From contig VRMN01000001.1 of the NCBI GenBank assembly GCA_008690995.1, positions 1,798,001-1,862,000 of the forward strand: a DNA stretch of 64,000 bases, written 5' to 3'. Shown piece after piece: positions 39,451-48,521 of the stretch (positions within the stretch are counted from its first letter, which is position 1; each line of letters starts with the position of its first letter). Origin of the DNA: Porphyridium purpureum. Its lineage: Eukaryota > Rhodophyta > Bangiophyceae > Porphyridiales > Porphyridiaceae. Below the pieces are notes generated by a model. The model saw only the letters and a program-made list of their open reading frames with translations, was not told the DNA's origin and did not search any database. A program made the position numbers and the translations under genes.

Positions 39451-41166
39451 TCATCTTAGCACATTTGCCGTGACATCGTTTGGCAGCACGCAAACAATCT
39501 TTTGCAAACTGTTGTACGCGAACTCGTCCGCCACGACGTCATCACGATACCGCTTGATCTGATAGGCGTTTTTGCGGCCGAGCTTGACCTGGCGCAAATT
39601 CCACTTGATGATAAATGGCCCCGTGCTCGTGAGAATGTAGCTCTCCAGACTCGAGCCCGCGTTGAAGTGAGCTGGCGTAAAGTCAACGTCGCGTATCCGG
39701 TGCGCAATCACATCCTCGGGGCGCAGACTGAGCCGGATTGGTGGTGGCTTGTTCTTGCCCATGCTTTTCAGGAAGCCGCCTTTCTCCTCACCATGCACGC
39801 GTGTGTCTATGAGCATCAAAAAGTCTTTGGTGGTCGCGAGAACAAAAGATCCGTCCTCCGTCACATCGACGCTCTTGATCTTGACGCCAAGCCCAGGAAG
39901 ATAGGTTTTCGCGTTCTTGCCAATTTGATCGTACAGCCGAATGTCGCCATTATCCGAAGCCACCGCAACGTAACCAGATCCGGTTGAGGCCATGGATGAT
40001 AGTTGCGCGCGCGTGCCTTTGGCATAATTTTTGCTTTGCACGATCAGCTCCTTTGTCCGCGGGTCCATACGCATCAGGCCATTCTGGTTCAGCCCGAGGA
40101 ATTCTGGGTTTGGAGTCAGATTGGCGTACTTCTCCGTGCGCGAAATGTTGCTGACTCCAGATGCCAGCCCGGACCACTCGTCAACTACAGCACCGCGCTC
40201 CAGGTCCATCCGCATTACCGAGTTTGGATTACTCGGATCCAAGAGCAGCATGTTTGAGTCCTGTTCGTGCAAAAGAATCTGCGATGGCTTAAAAGCCATT
40301 TTCCCTTTGTTCTGGAAGCTGAGCATGCTCTGATAGTCCATGCCATCTTCGCCAGTCTTGAAGACGCCCATACGCGTACCGCGCACGACAAATGCACGTT
40401 CGTTGGCGTAGCCCACGGCCAAATGACTGTTTTTCGTGGAGGCGTCCTCGTCGTCGTCCCCGTCTGCTCCCTCGCGCGACCCGCCGACGCGTACGCCCGA
40501 TTTAGCATCACCAAGGGACGCGAACCGTTCCACGAGCTCGTCTTTCTCTTTGTCGTCGTCGCTGCCGTCCACGCTCATCATGTCCACATCATCACGCTCG
40601 CTCTCCCGCACCCAACCCTGGTCCTCTGCGGAGAGTTTGTTAAACTCTTTCGCACCGCCATTGTTTGCCTCGTACAAGCATACTGAGAACTGATTGCGCA
40701 TCTGCACAAATTCGCCGGCATTTCGAAACTTGAGCGAAAAGCACTGCGCGAGCTCTGCTTGCTCGTGGCTTTTGGTGTCTTCGCCGCCTTCGCTCTCGGC
40801 GCCCATCACCAGCACCCACACCATCGACAGCTCTTTAGCAAAGAACTGGTGCCTCATATCGTCAGCAATTCTTTGCTGCAGCAAAAGCTTTCTGCGCGGC
40901 TGCGCCATGAGCGTGGCGGCAAAGGCATCCGCCGACGAGGGTGTTGGCTTTGCGCTGTCATCTGGCCCTGGCGTGTCAACAGTCACTTTGAGCATGTACT
41001 CGCGAATTGTGGAAACGCTCTGTTTGGCAGAAGAGGACGCCGAAGCTGCCACCGTCTCGGCGCTCAGTATCACCTTGACGTTTTGGCAACTGGGCACGAA
41101 CTTTTCTTCCTCCCGGTCCCACGCGAACAAGTCGGCGTCGACTAGAATCAGCTCCGTACTCGCCAT
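39451..41166 (-). CDS. VID27: VID27/CYPRO4-family protein
   Basis: The 571-residue protein matches the Vid27 family (yeast vacuolar import and degradation protein 27; plant CYPRO4). An N-terminal PH-like part (residues 1-175) precedes a highly acidic region (about 185-240, DDDEDAS), then the conserved C-terminal WD40-like propeller: SNMLLLDPSNPNSVMRMDLE, RGAVVDEWSGL, GLNQNGLMRMDPR, AVASDNGDIRLYDQIG, LPGLGVKIKSVDVTEDGSFV, TSTGPFIIKWNLRQVK and the closing KRYRDDVVADEFAYN. Its biochemical role is not settled; yeast work ties it to turnover of imported fructose-1,6-bisphosphatase. Interestingly the GID/RMND5 ligase, also in that turnover route in yeast, is encoded in this window. Confidence 0.92.
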   Translation of the reverse strand: MASTELILVDADLFAWDREEEKFVPSCQNVKVILSAETVAASASSSAKQSVSTIREYMLKVTVDTPGPDDSAKPTPSSADAFAATLMAQPRRKLLLQQRIADDMRHQFFAKELSMVWVLVMGAESEGGEDTKSHEQAELAQCFSLKFRNAGEFVQMRNQFSVCLYEANNGGAKEFNKLSAEDQGWVRESERDDVDMMSVDGSDDDKEKDELVERFASLGDAKSGVRVGGSREGADGDDDEDASTKNSHLAVGYANERAFVVRGTRMGVFKTGEDGMDYQSMLSFQNKGKMAFKPSQILLHEQDSNMLLLDPSNPNSVMRMDLERGAVVDEWSGLASGVSNISRTEKYANLTPNPEFLGLNQNGLMRMDPRTKELIVQSKNYAKGTRAQLSSMASTGSGYVAVASDNGDIRLYDQIGKNAKTYLPGLGVKIKSVDVTEDGSFVLATTKDFLMLIDTRVHGEEKGGFLKSMGKNKPPPIRLSLRPEDVIAHRIRDVDFTPAHFNAGSSLESYILTSTGPFIIKWNLRQVKLGRKNAYQIKRYRDDVVADEFAYNSLQKIVCVLPNDVTANVLR

Positions 41167-41715
41167 GTTGAGTGCTCGACCAGTTTAGCCGTTTTGTCCC
41201 GTAACGGTAGATGAGCTCGTTCCTTAACCGCGCAGCTCACGCGACAGTGTCAAATCCCCTAGCCGCGGCAACTCGAGTCCAAGCGACTCAATCCAACTCA
41301 CGTCTAGTTACCACCTCAGCCTTTTTCGTGTCGGTCGCGATGAGAGAAAGAAGAACCCAACTTTTGCTCTTCCGTCGGTGCTCCTTGCTGTCCTTTCTGA
41401 GGGCACGGCTCGGCGTGAAATCCCGAGGGCCCCACCAAAGCCAAACGCCCTGCGGAACGCGACGAGGCACACGACCAACCACGCAGCTGTTCGCAGTCAA
41501 GAAGACAAGAAGACAAGAAGACAAGTAGACCAGTTGCGTCGTCTCCACAACAAGATGGCGTCCCTCACGCGGACGCTTCTCCGCCGCCTGCCGGCATCTT
41601 GACCCGAGTCGCGTTTGTGTCGCACTGCACGTGACGTCAGCGCCGAAATCACAGCAAAGGCTCATTTTCATAAGAAGTTCAAAGTTTCGAAACGGCCTCG
41701 AGGGGGTTGAGTCGC
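41167..41715. other. Intergenic region with short tandem repeat
   Basis: An octamer, AAGAAGAC, is repeated three times at about 41499-41523. No gene is recognised between VID27 and the first duplication unit. Confidence 0.45.
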
Positions 41716-42196
41716 GGGCCTCGTCTTGTAGGTCCGCTGGTGTCGCGTGGCGCTGGTGGCGCCCTCACGCGTGGGGAGCGAGCGAGCGAGGGAGAGGGTT
41801 TCGGGCCGCCGCCCTGAATCGGCGCTCCGGCCGCTTTGAGAAGGGAATGGCTCGCATCTCGGTCCCAGTGTGGTTGCTGAAAAAGGTCAAGGAGACCAGG
41901 CATCGTCCTCGCCGCAACTCAAGTTTAGGACTTTCGTCGAGTAAGATGGTCAGACAAGTCACAGGAGCGAGAAAGCAACAACAACTTAGACAAGGTCATT
42001 CATGAGGACAGCATGCAAACGTGAAAATGTTGCGCTGGCCGAAACAAGGGGGCGGAATACGACAGCAAGTACCAAAGCACAGCACCAGCCGGCAAGGCCA
42101 AATGCCGCGCTCGTATTCCGTCAAGTATGAGTCGTGAGCAAGTGGGCAACGAGCGATCCCATCACACAGGCCTCAGCATCCGTGCGAAAGGCGATT

Positions 42197-43102
42197 CTAC
42201 TCGTCAGCGGGGGCAGCTACAAGCACGGCACTATTCCTGCGCTGCAAGTAGGTAAGTCCCGAGTGAACCCAACGAGGGCCGTAGGTTTGGGCGGCAACAA
42301 CTATGCGGTTCTCCAAGTCACTCCACACCGTGCCGCGATAGGAAACAGTCGTTACGCGGAGGCCGTGCTGGGTCGGCATCTTGTGCGAATCCATGTGCAG
42401 CACTCCATTGAAGCGACCGACTTTGGACAGGCATTCACGCTCAGCGCACACCTCTGCGTACGTGCGCAGGCTTGAGCGCCCGTCAATCGTGACTTCTAAT
42501 ATGTGATCTGGCGTGCCACACGGAAGTTCATCGAGTCCGGTGATGCACAGTAGCTCACCAATACCATCATTTGCGTGCACTTTCTGCAGCCCGCGCGCCT
42601 CGATCCACCCGGCTTCGATGCAAACAGGCGTTGGCGACGGTTCTGGTGCCGGCGTTGGCGACGGTGGCGACGGTGTTGGCGACGGTGTTGGCGTAGGCGT
42701 TGGCGTAGGCGTTGGCGTAGGCGTTGAGACTAATGTGCACGTACCCGACGTGAAAAACTCTTGCAAAGGCGGCATGAAGCAAACGTTGTTGTTCCGCTCG
42801 GTCACCTGAGCCGCCATGCCTTCGCAGTTCTCCGTAAGATACGTGCGCAAAATCCAACCGACCGTCTCGTCCTGTTCTGCGTTAAGCACGCATTCTGCAG
42901 AATTGTAAAAAGTGACCTCGCCAACTTGCTGCGGCAAGCAGTCACCCGGCAACCACGTCGTGCAGCTCAATGGCGTACCCATGCAGTCCTCCGTGGCGTA
43001 GTTGCACAATTCCACCATTGTCTGTGCGCGCACACTAATCGCACATACCCACACCGCGGCCACGAGCGCCAACCAAACCCCAAGCGCCTTCATCATGGCC
43101 AT
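42197..43102 (-). CDS. Secreted Cys-rich protein with Thr-Pro linker, copy A, unknown function
   Basis: The protein has 301 residues. A signal peptide (LGVWLALVAAVWVCAISVRA, cleavage probably after Ala-Gln) precedes an N-terminal Cys-rich domain (Cys in CNYATEDCMGTP, WLPGDCLP, NSAECVL, ENCEG, NNVCF, SGTC). A (Thr-Pro)n then Ser-Pro linker follows at about residues 128-160, typical of extracellular O-glycosylated spacers. The C-terminal domain begins CIEAGWIEARGLQ and contains LLCITGLDELPCGTP and AEVCAERECLSKVGRFNG. I do not recognise either domain. The architecture suggests a two-domain cell-surface or extracellular-matrix protein, for example binding wall polysaccharide, but that is only inference from layout. 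Starts ATG GCC ATG ATG. Confidence 0.8.
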   Translation of the reverse strand: MAMMKALGVWLALVAAVWVCAISVRAQTMVELCNYATEDCMGTPLSCTTWLPGDCLPQQVGEVTFYNSAECVLNAEQDETVGWILRTYLTENCEGMAAQVTERNNNVCFMPPLQEFFTSGTCTLVSTPTPTPTPTPTPTPSPTPSPPSPTPAPEPSPTPVCIEAGWIEARGLQKVHANDGIGELLCITGLDELPCGTPDHILEVTIDGRSSLRTYAEVCAERECLSKVGRFNGVLHMDSHKMPTQHGLRVTTVSYRGTVWSDLENRIVVAAQTYGPRWVHSGLTYLQRRNSAVLVAAPADE

Positions 43103-43229
43103 GCTCGCTCACTGCGTTCTGCTTCAAACGCACTTGCTCCTCCGTCTGTTGCCCGACTTTTTCCCCTGCTCCACCCTCGTCGACCAACTCCCGGATCTCC
43201 CCACTTCTGCTGCGTCGACCGCATCCGCA

Positions 43230-43238
43230 TTATATATC
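43230..43238 (-). promoter_or_regulatory. TATA-like box for copy A
   Basis: The minus strand reads AGATATATAATGCGG about 130 bases upstream of the start at 43102. The equivalent site is kept in copy B although the flanks have diverged. Confidence 0.5.
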
Positions 43239-44635
43239 TAGCAGCGCCCGTCTTTTCCGCAACGTGAGACGCTTTTCGAAGTCCAGCAAATGCAGTTAAT
43301 GAATCAACGACTTGGATCCCGCATCTTAACCTGCAGCATTTCAAGTGAACTCGCGTGTCCGGCTGTGGCAATAAACGGATTTGGGCCGAACGTGTGTGCC
43401 GCCCCGGCACGGCATTAACAAAAAACTGCACCGATCGCATAGACGCGCTCGCTGCGCACAACGGTAATGCAGCCTGCAAAGTCGGTGCTGGTTCGTTCGG
43501 TACTGTCTGCACCCGCCCGAACGTGGGATGCGACGGGCGAGGTAATGTATGCGTACGCGAACAGACTGCTTGTACGGCGCACGGATATGCAAGCGACGCG
43601 GCGACAATGGTTTGGTGTAGTCTGCACTGCACTTTTCGGCAAAGCTTCCGAGACAGTTAGACCTTTGGCAAGAAGGCGCTATGTCAGAACCATTGGTTCC
43701 ACTCAATTTTTGGCGGGTATTTGAGAAGTAAGGGCTCAAGGCCGGTCTGCAAGGTCTCGCAGTCCCTTCCTTGTCAACTTCCTCGCTCAAGCATAGTGCG
43801 TAGTGTGCTACGCGGTGGCAATCGGCGAACAACATTTCGGCACAACGCACAGAAATCTGGCACGGACCACGTTCAAGGTCCTTGCGGTGTGCGCCTTGTT
43901 TCTCATCGTATTTGCAGTTTTAACGAAAAACAGCAGACATCGGGTAATGTCTATGTGGCGCCCAGCTAATGACTTGGAAACCATTGGGGCATTCCATTCG
44001 CGGCGGAGCTGTTTCTGCCACCAGTACTTAGCCTTCCGACGCGTCAAAGTGACCTGAAGGAGCAAATGTATACCGCCGGGCAGTGATCTGGACAGGGATG
44101 CGCGCGTACCAAGAACGCCACTCCGTTCCGCAAACGGCCTTTTGCGGGCCTCGTCTTGTAGGTCCGCTGGTGTCGCGTGGCGCTGGTGGCGCTGGTGGCG
44201 CCCTCACGCGTGGAGAGAGAGAGAGAGAGAGAAAGAGTTTCGGGCCGCCGCCCTGAATCGGCGCTCCGGCCGCTTTGAGAAGGGAATGGCTCGCATCTCG
44301 GTCCCAGTGTGGTTGCTGAAAAAGGTCAAGGAGACCAGGCATCGTCCTCGCCGCAACTCAAGTTTAGGACTTTCGTCGAGTAAGATGGTCAGACAAGTCA
44401 CAGGAGCGAGAAAGCAACAACAATTTAGACAAGGTCATTCATGAGGACAGCATGCAAACGTGAAAATGTTGCGCTGGCCGAAACAAGGGGGCGGAATACG
44501 ACAGCAAGTACCAAAGCACAGCACCAGCCGGCAAGGCCAAATGCCGCGCTCGTATTCCGTCAAGTATGAGTCGTGAGCAAGTGGGCAACGAGCGATCCCA
44601 TCACACAGGCCTCAGCATCCGTGCGAAAGGCGATT

Positions 44636-45529
44636 CTACTCGTCAGCGGGGGCAGCTACAAGCACGGCACTGTTCCTGCGCTGCAAGTAGGTAAGTCCCG
44701 AGTGAACCCAACGAGGGCCGTAGGTTTGGGCGGCAACAACTATGCGGTTCTCCAAGTCACTCCACACCGTGCCGCGATAGGAAACAGTCGTTACGCGGAG
44801 GCCGTGCTGGGTCGGCATCTTGTGCGAATCCATGTGCAGCACTCCATTGAAGCGACCGACTTTGGACAGGCATTCACGCTCAGCGCACACCTCTGCGTAC
44901 GTGCGCAGGCTTGAGCGCCCGTCAATCGTGACTTCTAATATGTGATCTGGCGTGCCACACGGAAGTTCATCGAGTCCGGTGATGCACAGCAGCTCACCAA
45001 TACCATCATTTGCGTGCACTTTCTGCAGCCCGCGCGCCTCGATCCACTCGGCTTCGATGCAAACAGGAGTTGGCGTTGGCGACGGTGTTGACGACGGTGC
45101 CGCTGGTGTAAAGGCAGGCAACAGTATCGATGCACGCCTCGCCGCAGGCGTTGAGACGAATGTGCACGTTCCCGACGTGAAAAGCTCTTGCAAAGGCGGC
45201 GTGAAGCAAACGCTGTTGTTCCGCTCGGTCACCAGAATCGGCGTGCCTTCGCAATTCTTCGTATGATACGTGCGCAAAATCCAACCGACCGTCTCGTCCT
45301 GTTCTGCGTTAAGCACGCACTCTGCAGAATTGTAAAAAGTGACCTCGCCAACTGGCTGCGGCAAGCAGTCACCCGGCAACCACGCCATACACCTTGATGG
45401 TGTACCCATGCAGTCCTCCGTGGCGTAGTTGCACAATTCTACCATTGTCTGTGCGCGCACACTAATCGCACATACCCACACCGCGGCCACGAGCGCCAAC
45501 CAATCCCCAAGCGCCTTCATCATGGCCAT
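44636..45529 (-). CDS. Secreted Cys-rich protein, copy B, unknown function
   Basis: The protein has 297 residues and is the paralogue of copy A (42197-43102). The C-terminal domain is almost residue-for-residue identical (Glu for Gly at the CIEAEWIEA position is the main change). The mature N-terminal domain differs at roughly 20 positions (for example GTPSRCMAWLPG against GTPLSCTTWLPG). The linker is rebuilt: the Thr-Pro run is replaced by an AARRASILLPAFTPAAPSS-type segment before TPSPTPTP. All the cysteines of copy A are present and there is one signal peptide. Function is unknown. Confidence 0.8.
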   Translation of the reverse strand: MAMMKALGDWLALVAAVWVCAISVRAQTMVELCNYATEDCMGTPSRCMAWLPGDCLPQPVGEVTFYNSAECVLNAEQDETVGWILRTYHTKNCEGTPILVTERNNSVCFTPPLQELFTSGTCTFVSTPAARRASILLPAFTPAAPSSTPSPTPTPVCIEAEWIEARGLQKVHANDGIGELLCITGLDELPCGTPDHILEVTIDGRSSLRTYAEVCAERECLSKVGRFNGVLHMDSHKMPTQHGLRVTTVSYRGTVWSDLENRIVVAAQTYGPRWVHSGLTYLQRRNSAVLVAAPADE

Positions 45530-45655
45530 GCTCGCTCACTGCGTTCTGCTTCAAACGCACTAGCTCCTCCGTCTGTTGCCCGACTCTTTTCCCCTGATCC
45601 ACCCTCGTCGGCCAAACCCCGGGTCGCCCGGTTCCGCTGTGTCGACCAGATCCGC

Positions 45656-45664
45656 AATATATAT
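45656..45664 (-). promoter_or_regulatory. TATA-like box for copy B
   Basis: GGATATATATTGCGG on the minus strand, about 130 bases upstream of the start at 45529, mirrors the site in unit 1. Confidence 0.5.
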
Positions 45665-46734
45665 CCAGCAGCGCCCATCCTTCCGTCGACGTGTCACGAA
45701 TCACAAAGTGCAGCAGGTGCGGCGAATGTAGCAAAGACCTCGATAACGCGCCTTGATCTCCACCTTTCGGGGTGGACACGCGCTTCCCGTGAAATGGAAG
45801 AGATTCAGACCTGACGCGGTAGACACCGTGCACTGTACTAATAAATTGTACCGATGACACCAACGCAAAGTGGCTCCCAACGATAATGCAGCCTGCGAAC
45901 TTGGTGCTAGCTGGGACAGCACCCGTCTGTCGAAAGTCTAATCTCGGATGCGACGGATGTGTAGAAATGCGCGTACGCGAAGAGATTGCTGGCAAGACGC
46001 ACGGGTATGCAAGCGACGCGGCGACGATGGTTTGGTGTAGTCTGCACTGCACTTTTCGGCAAAGCTTCCGAGACAGTTAGACCTTTGGCAAGAAGGCGCT
46101 ATGTCAGAACCATTGGTTCCACTCAATTTTTGGCGGGTATTTGAGAAGTGAGGGCTCAAGGCCGGTCTGCAAGGTCTCGCAGTCCCTTCCTTGTCAACTT
46201 CCTCGCTCAAGCATAGTGCGTAGTGTGCTACGCGGTGGCAATCGGCGAACAACATTTCGGCACAACACACAGAAATCTGGCACGGACCACGTTCAAGGTC
46301 CTTGCGGTGTGCGCGTTGTTTCTCATCGTATTTGCAGTTTTAACGAAAAACAGCAGACATCGGGCAATGTCTATGTGGCGCCCAGCTAATGACTTGGAAA
46401 CCATTGGGGCATTCTATTCGCGGCGGAGCTGTTTCTGCCACCAGTACTTAGCCTTCCGATGCGTCAAAGTGACCTGAAGGAGCAAATGTATACCGCCGGG
46501 CAGTGATCTCGACAGGGATGCGCGCGTACCAAGAACGCCACTCCTTTCCGCAAACAGCCTTTCATGTGACCAGCAAGAGGCATCATTTCAGCCCCAAGAC
46601 GAGCCCCGGCCTCTTTGCCTTCTACATTTGCACCGGCCACCTATTGTGCCGGACTGACGCAGCCGCAGATGAACAGGTCGTCCCCGCACGCATGACACGC
46701 CCAACCAGGTTCCAAGCAACCACCATATCGATAT

Positions 46735-46810
46735 CGAAACCGTTTCTGCCGCGAAACCGAAACCGAGAAACCGAGACAAAACTCCGAAACCGAAACTGAA
46801 ACCGAAACCC
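46735..46810. repeat. CCGAAA-type short tandem repeat
   Basis: About 75 bases made of GAAACCGAAACCGAGA-like hexamer/heptamer units with interruptions, between the duplication and the EF-Tu gene. Confidence 0.7.
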
Positions 46811-46884
46811 CGGCGCTGCGGCTGTACATAACTGAACCCCAGCCTGTTTCTGAATGTGGAGGTACAGCGTCTCGGCGGTCACTT

Positions 46885-46893
46885 TATATAAAA
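46885..46893 (+). promoter_or_regulatory. TATA-like box for mitochondrial EF-Tu gene
   Basis: TTTATATAAAAC lies about 225 bases upstream of the ATG at 47114; a GA-rich leader (47000-47080) lies between. Confidence 0.45.
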
Positions 46894-47113
46894 CTGGGCG
46901 GTTTCTATAGGAACTTTGCATGTGATGGTTTGTAGCGAGCCGCGGCTTGTGCGTGCCGCGAGCCCGCGGAAGTTGTGCTGGTGCGATCGGCGATTGGGGA
47001 GGGGGAGTGGGAGACTAGAGGCGGGGAGGGTGTGGAGGAAGGGGGAGAGAGAGACAGAGAGGGAGGGAGGCAGGGGCCGAGTGGGAGTGGGACGGGCTTG
47101 GCTGTTGCATAGG

Positions 47114-48415
47114 ATGCCTCGATTCTCAGCGCCAAGTGTTGTGCGTGCGACGCGCGCGCTGGCAGCTGCGCGTCACGCGCCGCAGCGGCTCCGCCCGTTG
47201 CCGCCGGCTGCTCTGCATCCGCCGCGGAGATTCTACGCGGCCGTGTATGAGCGGAACAAGCCGCATCTGAACGTGGGCACGATCGGGCATGTAGATCATG
47301 GAAAGACAACCCTGACCGCGGCGATCACATCGGTGTTGGCGCAGAGCGGCGGCGCGACGGCAATGGCGTACGACCAGATCGACCGCGCGCCAGAGGAAAA
47401 GGCGCGCGGGATCACCATCAACGCGGCAACCGTCGAGTACGAAACAACGAATCGGCATTATGCACACACAGACTGTCCCGGGCACGCCGATTACGTCAAA
47501 AACATGATCACGGGCGCTGCGCAGATGGACGGTGCGATTTTGGTGGTCTCCGGCCCGGACGGGCCCATGCCACAAACGCGCGAGCACATCTTGCTGGCGC
47601 GACAGGTCGGTGTGCCATCGCTCGTGGTTTTCATCAACAAGACCGATATGGTCGATGACCCGGAACTCCTTGAACTCGTGGAAATGGAGGTGCGCGATGT
47701 GCTCAACTTTTACAAATTCGATGGCGATGCGGTGCCGTTTGTGCGCGGATCCGCCCTCAAGGCCTTGAACGGCGACCCGGCAGAAGTGCAGAACGTGCTG
47801 ACGCTCATGAAGACAGTGGACGAAGCTATTCCTACTCCGCAGCGCGCACTGGACAAACCGCTTTTGTTTGCCGTGGAGACAAGCCATCTTATTTCTGGCC
47901 GAGGGACCGTGGCCACGGGCAGCATTGAGCAAGGCGTGGTCAAAGTAGGCGATGAAGTCGAGATTGTCGGATTTCAAGATAAGCCGGTCAAGACGACTGT
48001 CACTGGTGTCGAGATGTTCCGCAAGTCGCTTTCGCAAGGCGAAGCCGGGGATGTTGTGGGTCTGTTGCTGCGCGGCCTTAAGCGTGAGGACCTGGAACGC
48101 GGAATGGTGATTTGTGCGCCAGGAGCAATCAAACCCATCAACAAGTTCAAGGCAGAGATTTACGCCCTCACTAAGGATGAAGGCGGGCGACACAAACCGT
48201 TCTTCACAGGGTTTTGCCCGTCGTTCTTTATCCGCACGGCCACCGTGACCGGAAAGGTGACGCTGGAGGCGGGAACTGAAATGGTGATGCCCGGCGACAA
48301 CTTTCGGTGCCAAGTCGAACTGCTCAGCAAGGTTCCGCTAGACAAGGGTCAGCGCTTTGCGGTCCGAGAATCCGGCCGTACAGTTGCCGCGGGAGTCGTC
48401 ACTGAGGTTTTGTAA
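47114..48415 (+). CDS. TUFM: Mitochondrial elongation factor Tu
   Basis: This is a 433-residue EF-Tu. A ~40-residue Arg/Ala-rich, acid-free presequence ([20 protein letters not shown]) indicates mitochondrial import; red-algal plastids encode their own tufA, so this nuclear gene is the mitochondrial one. GTPase motifs: [11 protein letters not shown] (P-loop), [13 protein letters not shown] (switch I), [12 protein letters not shown] (G3), NKTDMVDD (G4) and SALKAL (G5). Domains 2 and 3 are complete: [52 protein letters not shown] and VMPGDN. It brings aminoacyl-tRNA to the mitochondrial ribosome. ATG 47114 is chosen because it starts the presequence right after the GA-rich leader. Confidence 0.96.
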   Translation: MPRFSAPSVVRATRALAAARHAPQRLRPLPPAALHPPRRFYAAVYERNKPHLNVGTIGHVDHGKTTLTAAITSVLAQSGGATAMAYDQIDRAPEEKARGITINAATVEYETTNRHYAHTDCPGHADYVKNMITGAAQMDGAILVVSGPDGPMPQTREHILLARQVGVPSLVVFINKTDMVDDPELLELVEMEVRDVLNFYKFDGDAVPFVRGSALKALNGDPAEVQNVLTLMKTVDEAIPTPQRALDKPLLFAVETSHLISGRGTVATGSIEQGVVKVGDEVEIVGFQDKPVKTTVTGVEMFRKSLSQGEAGDVVGLLLRGLKREDLERGMVICAPGAIKPINKFKAEIYALTKDEGGRHKPFFTGFCPSFFIRTATVTGKVTLEAGTEMVMPGDNFRCQVELLSKVPLDKGQRFAVRESGRTVAAGVVTEVL

Positions 48416-48521
48416 AAAGAGAGAAAGAAAAATTCAGAGGCGCAGATGTAACTTCGATCCCGTAGAGAGAAAGAAGGCTGTATTTAGCTCGAAAGTTAGG
48501 AGAGTACGCGCACGTGCATAC

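Larger units (their letters stand above)
41716..44142. repeat. Direct tandem duplication, unit 1 (about 2.4 kb)
   Basis: From GCGGGCCTCGTCTTGTAGG near 41716 the sequence matches the block beginning near 44143. The unit carries one secreted-protein gene (42197-43102) and its promoter. Stretches such as 41900-42620 and 43570-44110 are nearly identical to unit 2; others (42625-42725, 43240-43570) are strongly diverged. Confidence 0.85.
44143..46562. repeat. Direct tandem duplication, unit 2 (about 2.4 kb)
   Basis: Second copy of the unit at 41716. Identity ends after AAGAACGCCACTCC at about 46545-46560, matching the junction sequence near 44130. A GA microsatellite at 44215-44235 replaces the GAGC repeat of unit 1. 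Confidence 0.85.

Noticed and set aside
43341-43850. Minus-strand frames in the conserved block upstream of each duplicated gene (also near 45938-46270)
   Set aside because: Conserved between units only because the DNA is duplicated; frame lengths differ and no motif is present. Probably promoter and leader DNA.
41716-46562. The 2.4 kb direct repeats considered as long terminal repeats of an element
   Set aside because: The units abut head to tail with no internal region, carry a host-like gene each, and show no element coding sequence; a simple tandem duplication explains them.
47126-48313. 395-codon minus-strand frame opposite mitochondrial EF-Tu
   Set aside because: Antisense to a well-supported EF-Tu; the length follows from codon bias, not from coding.
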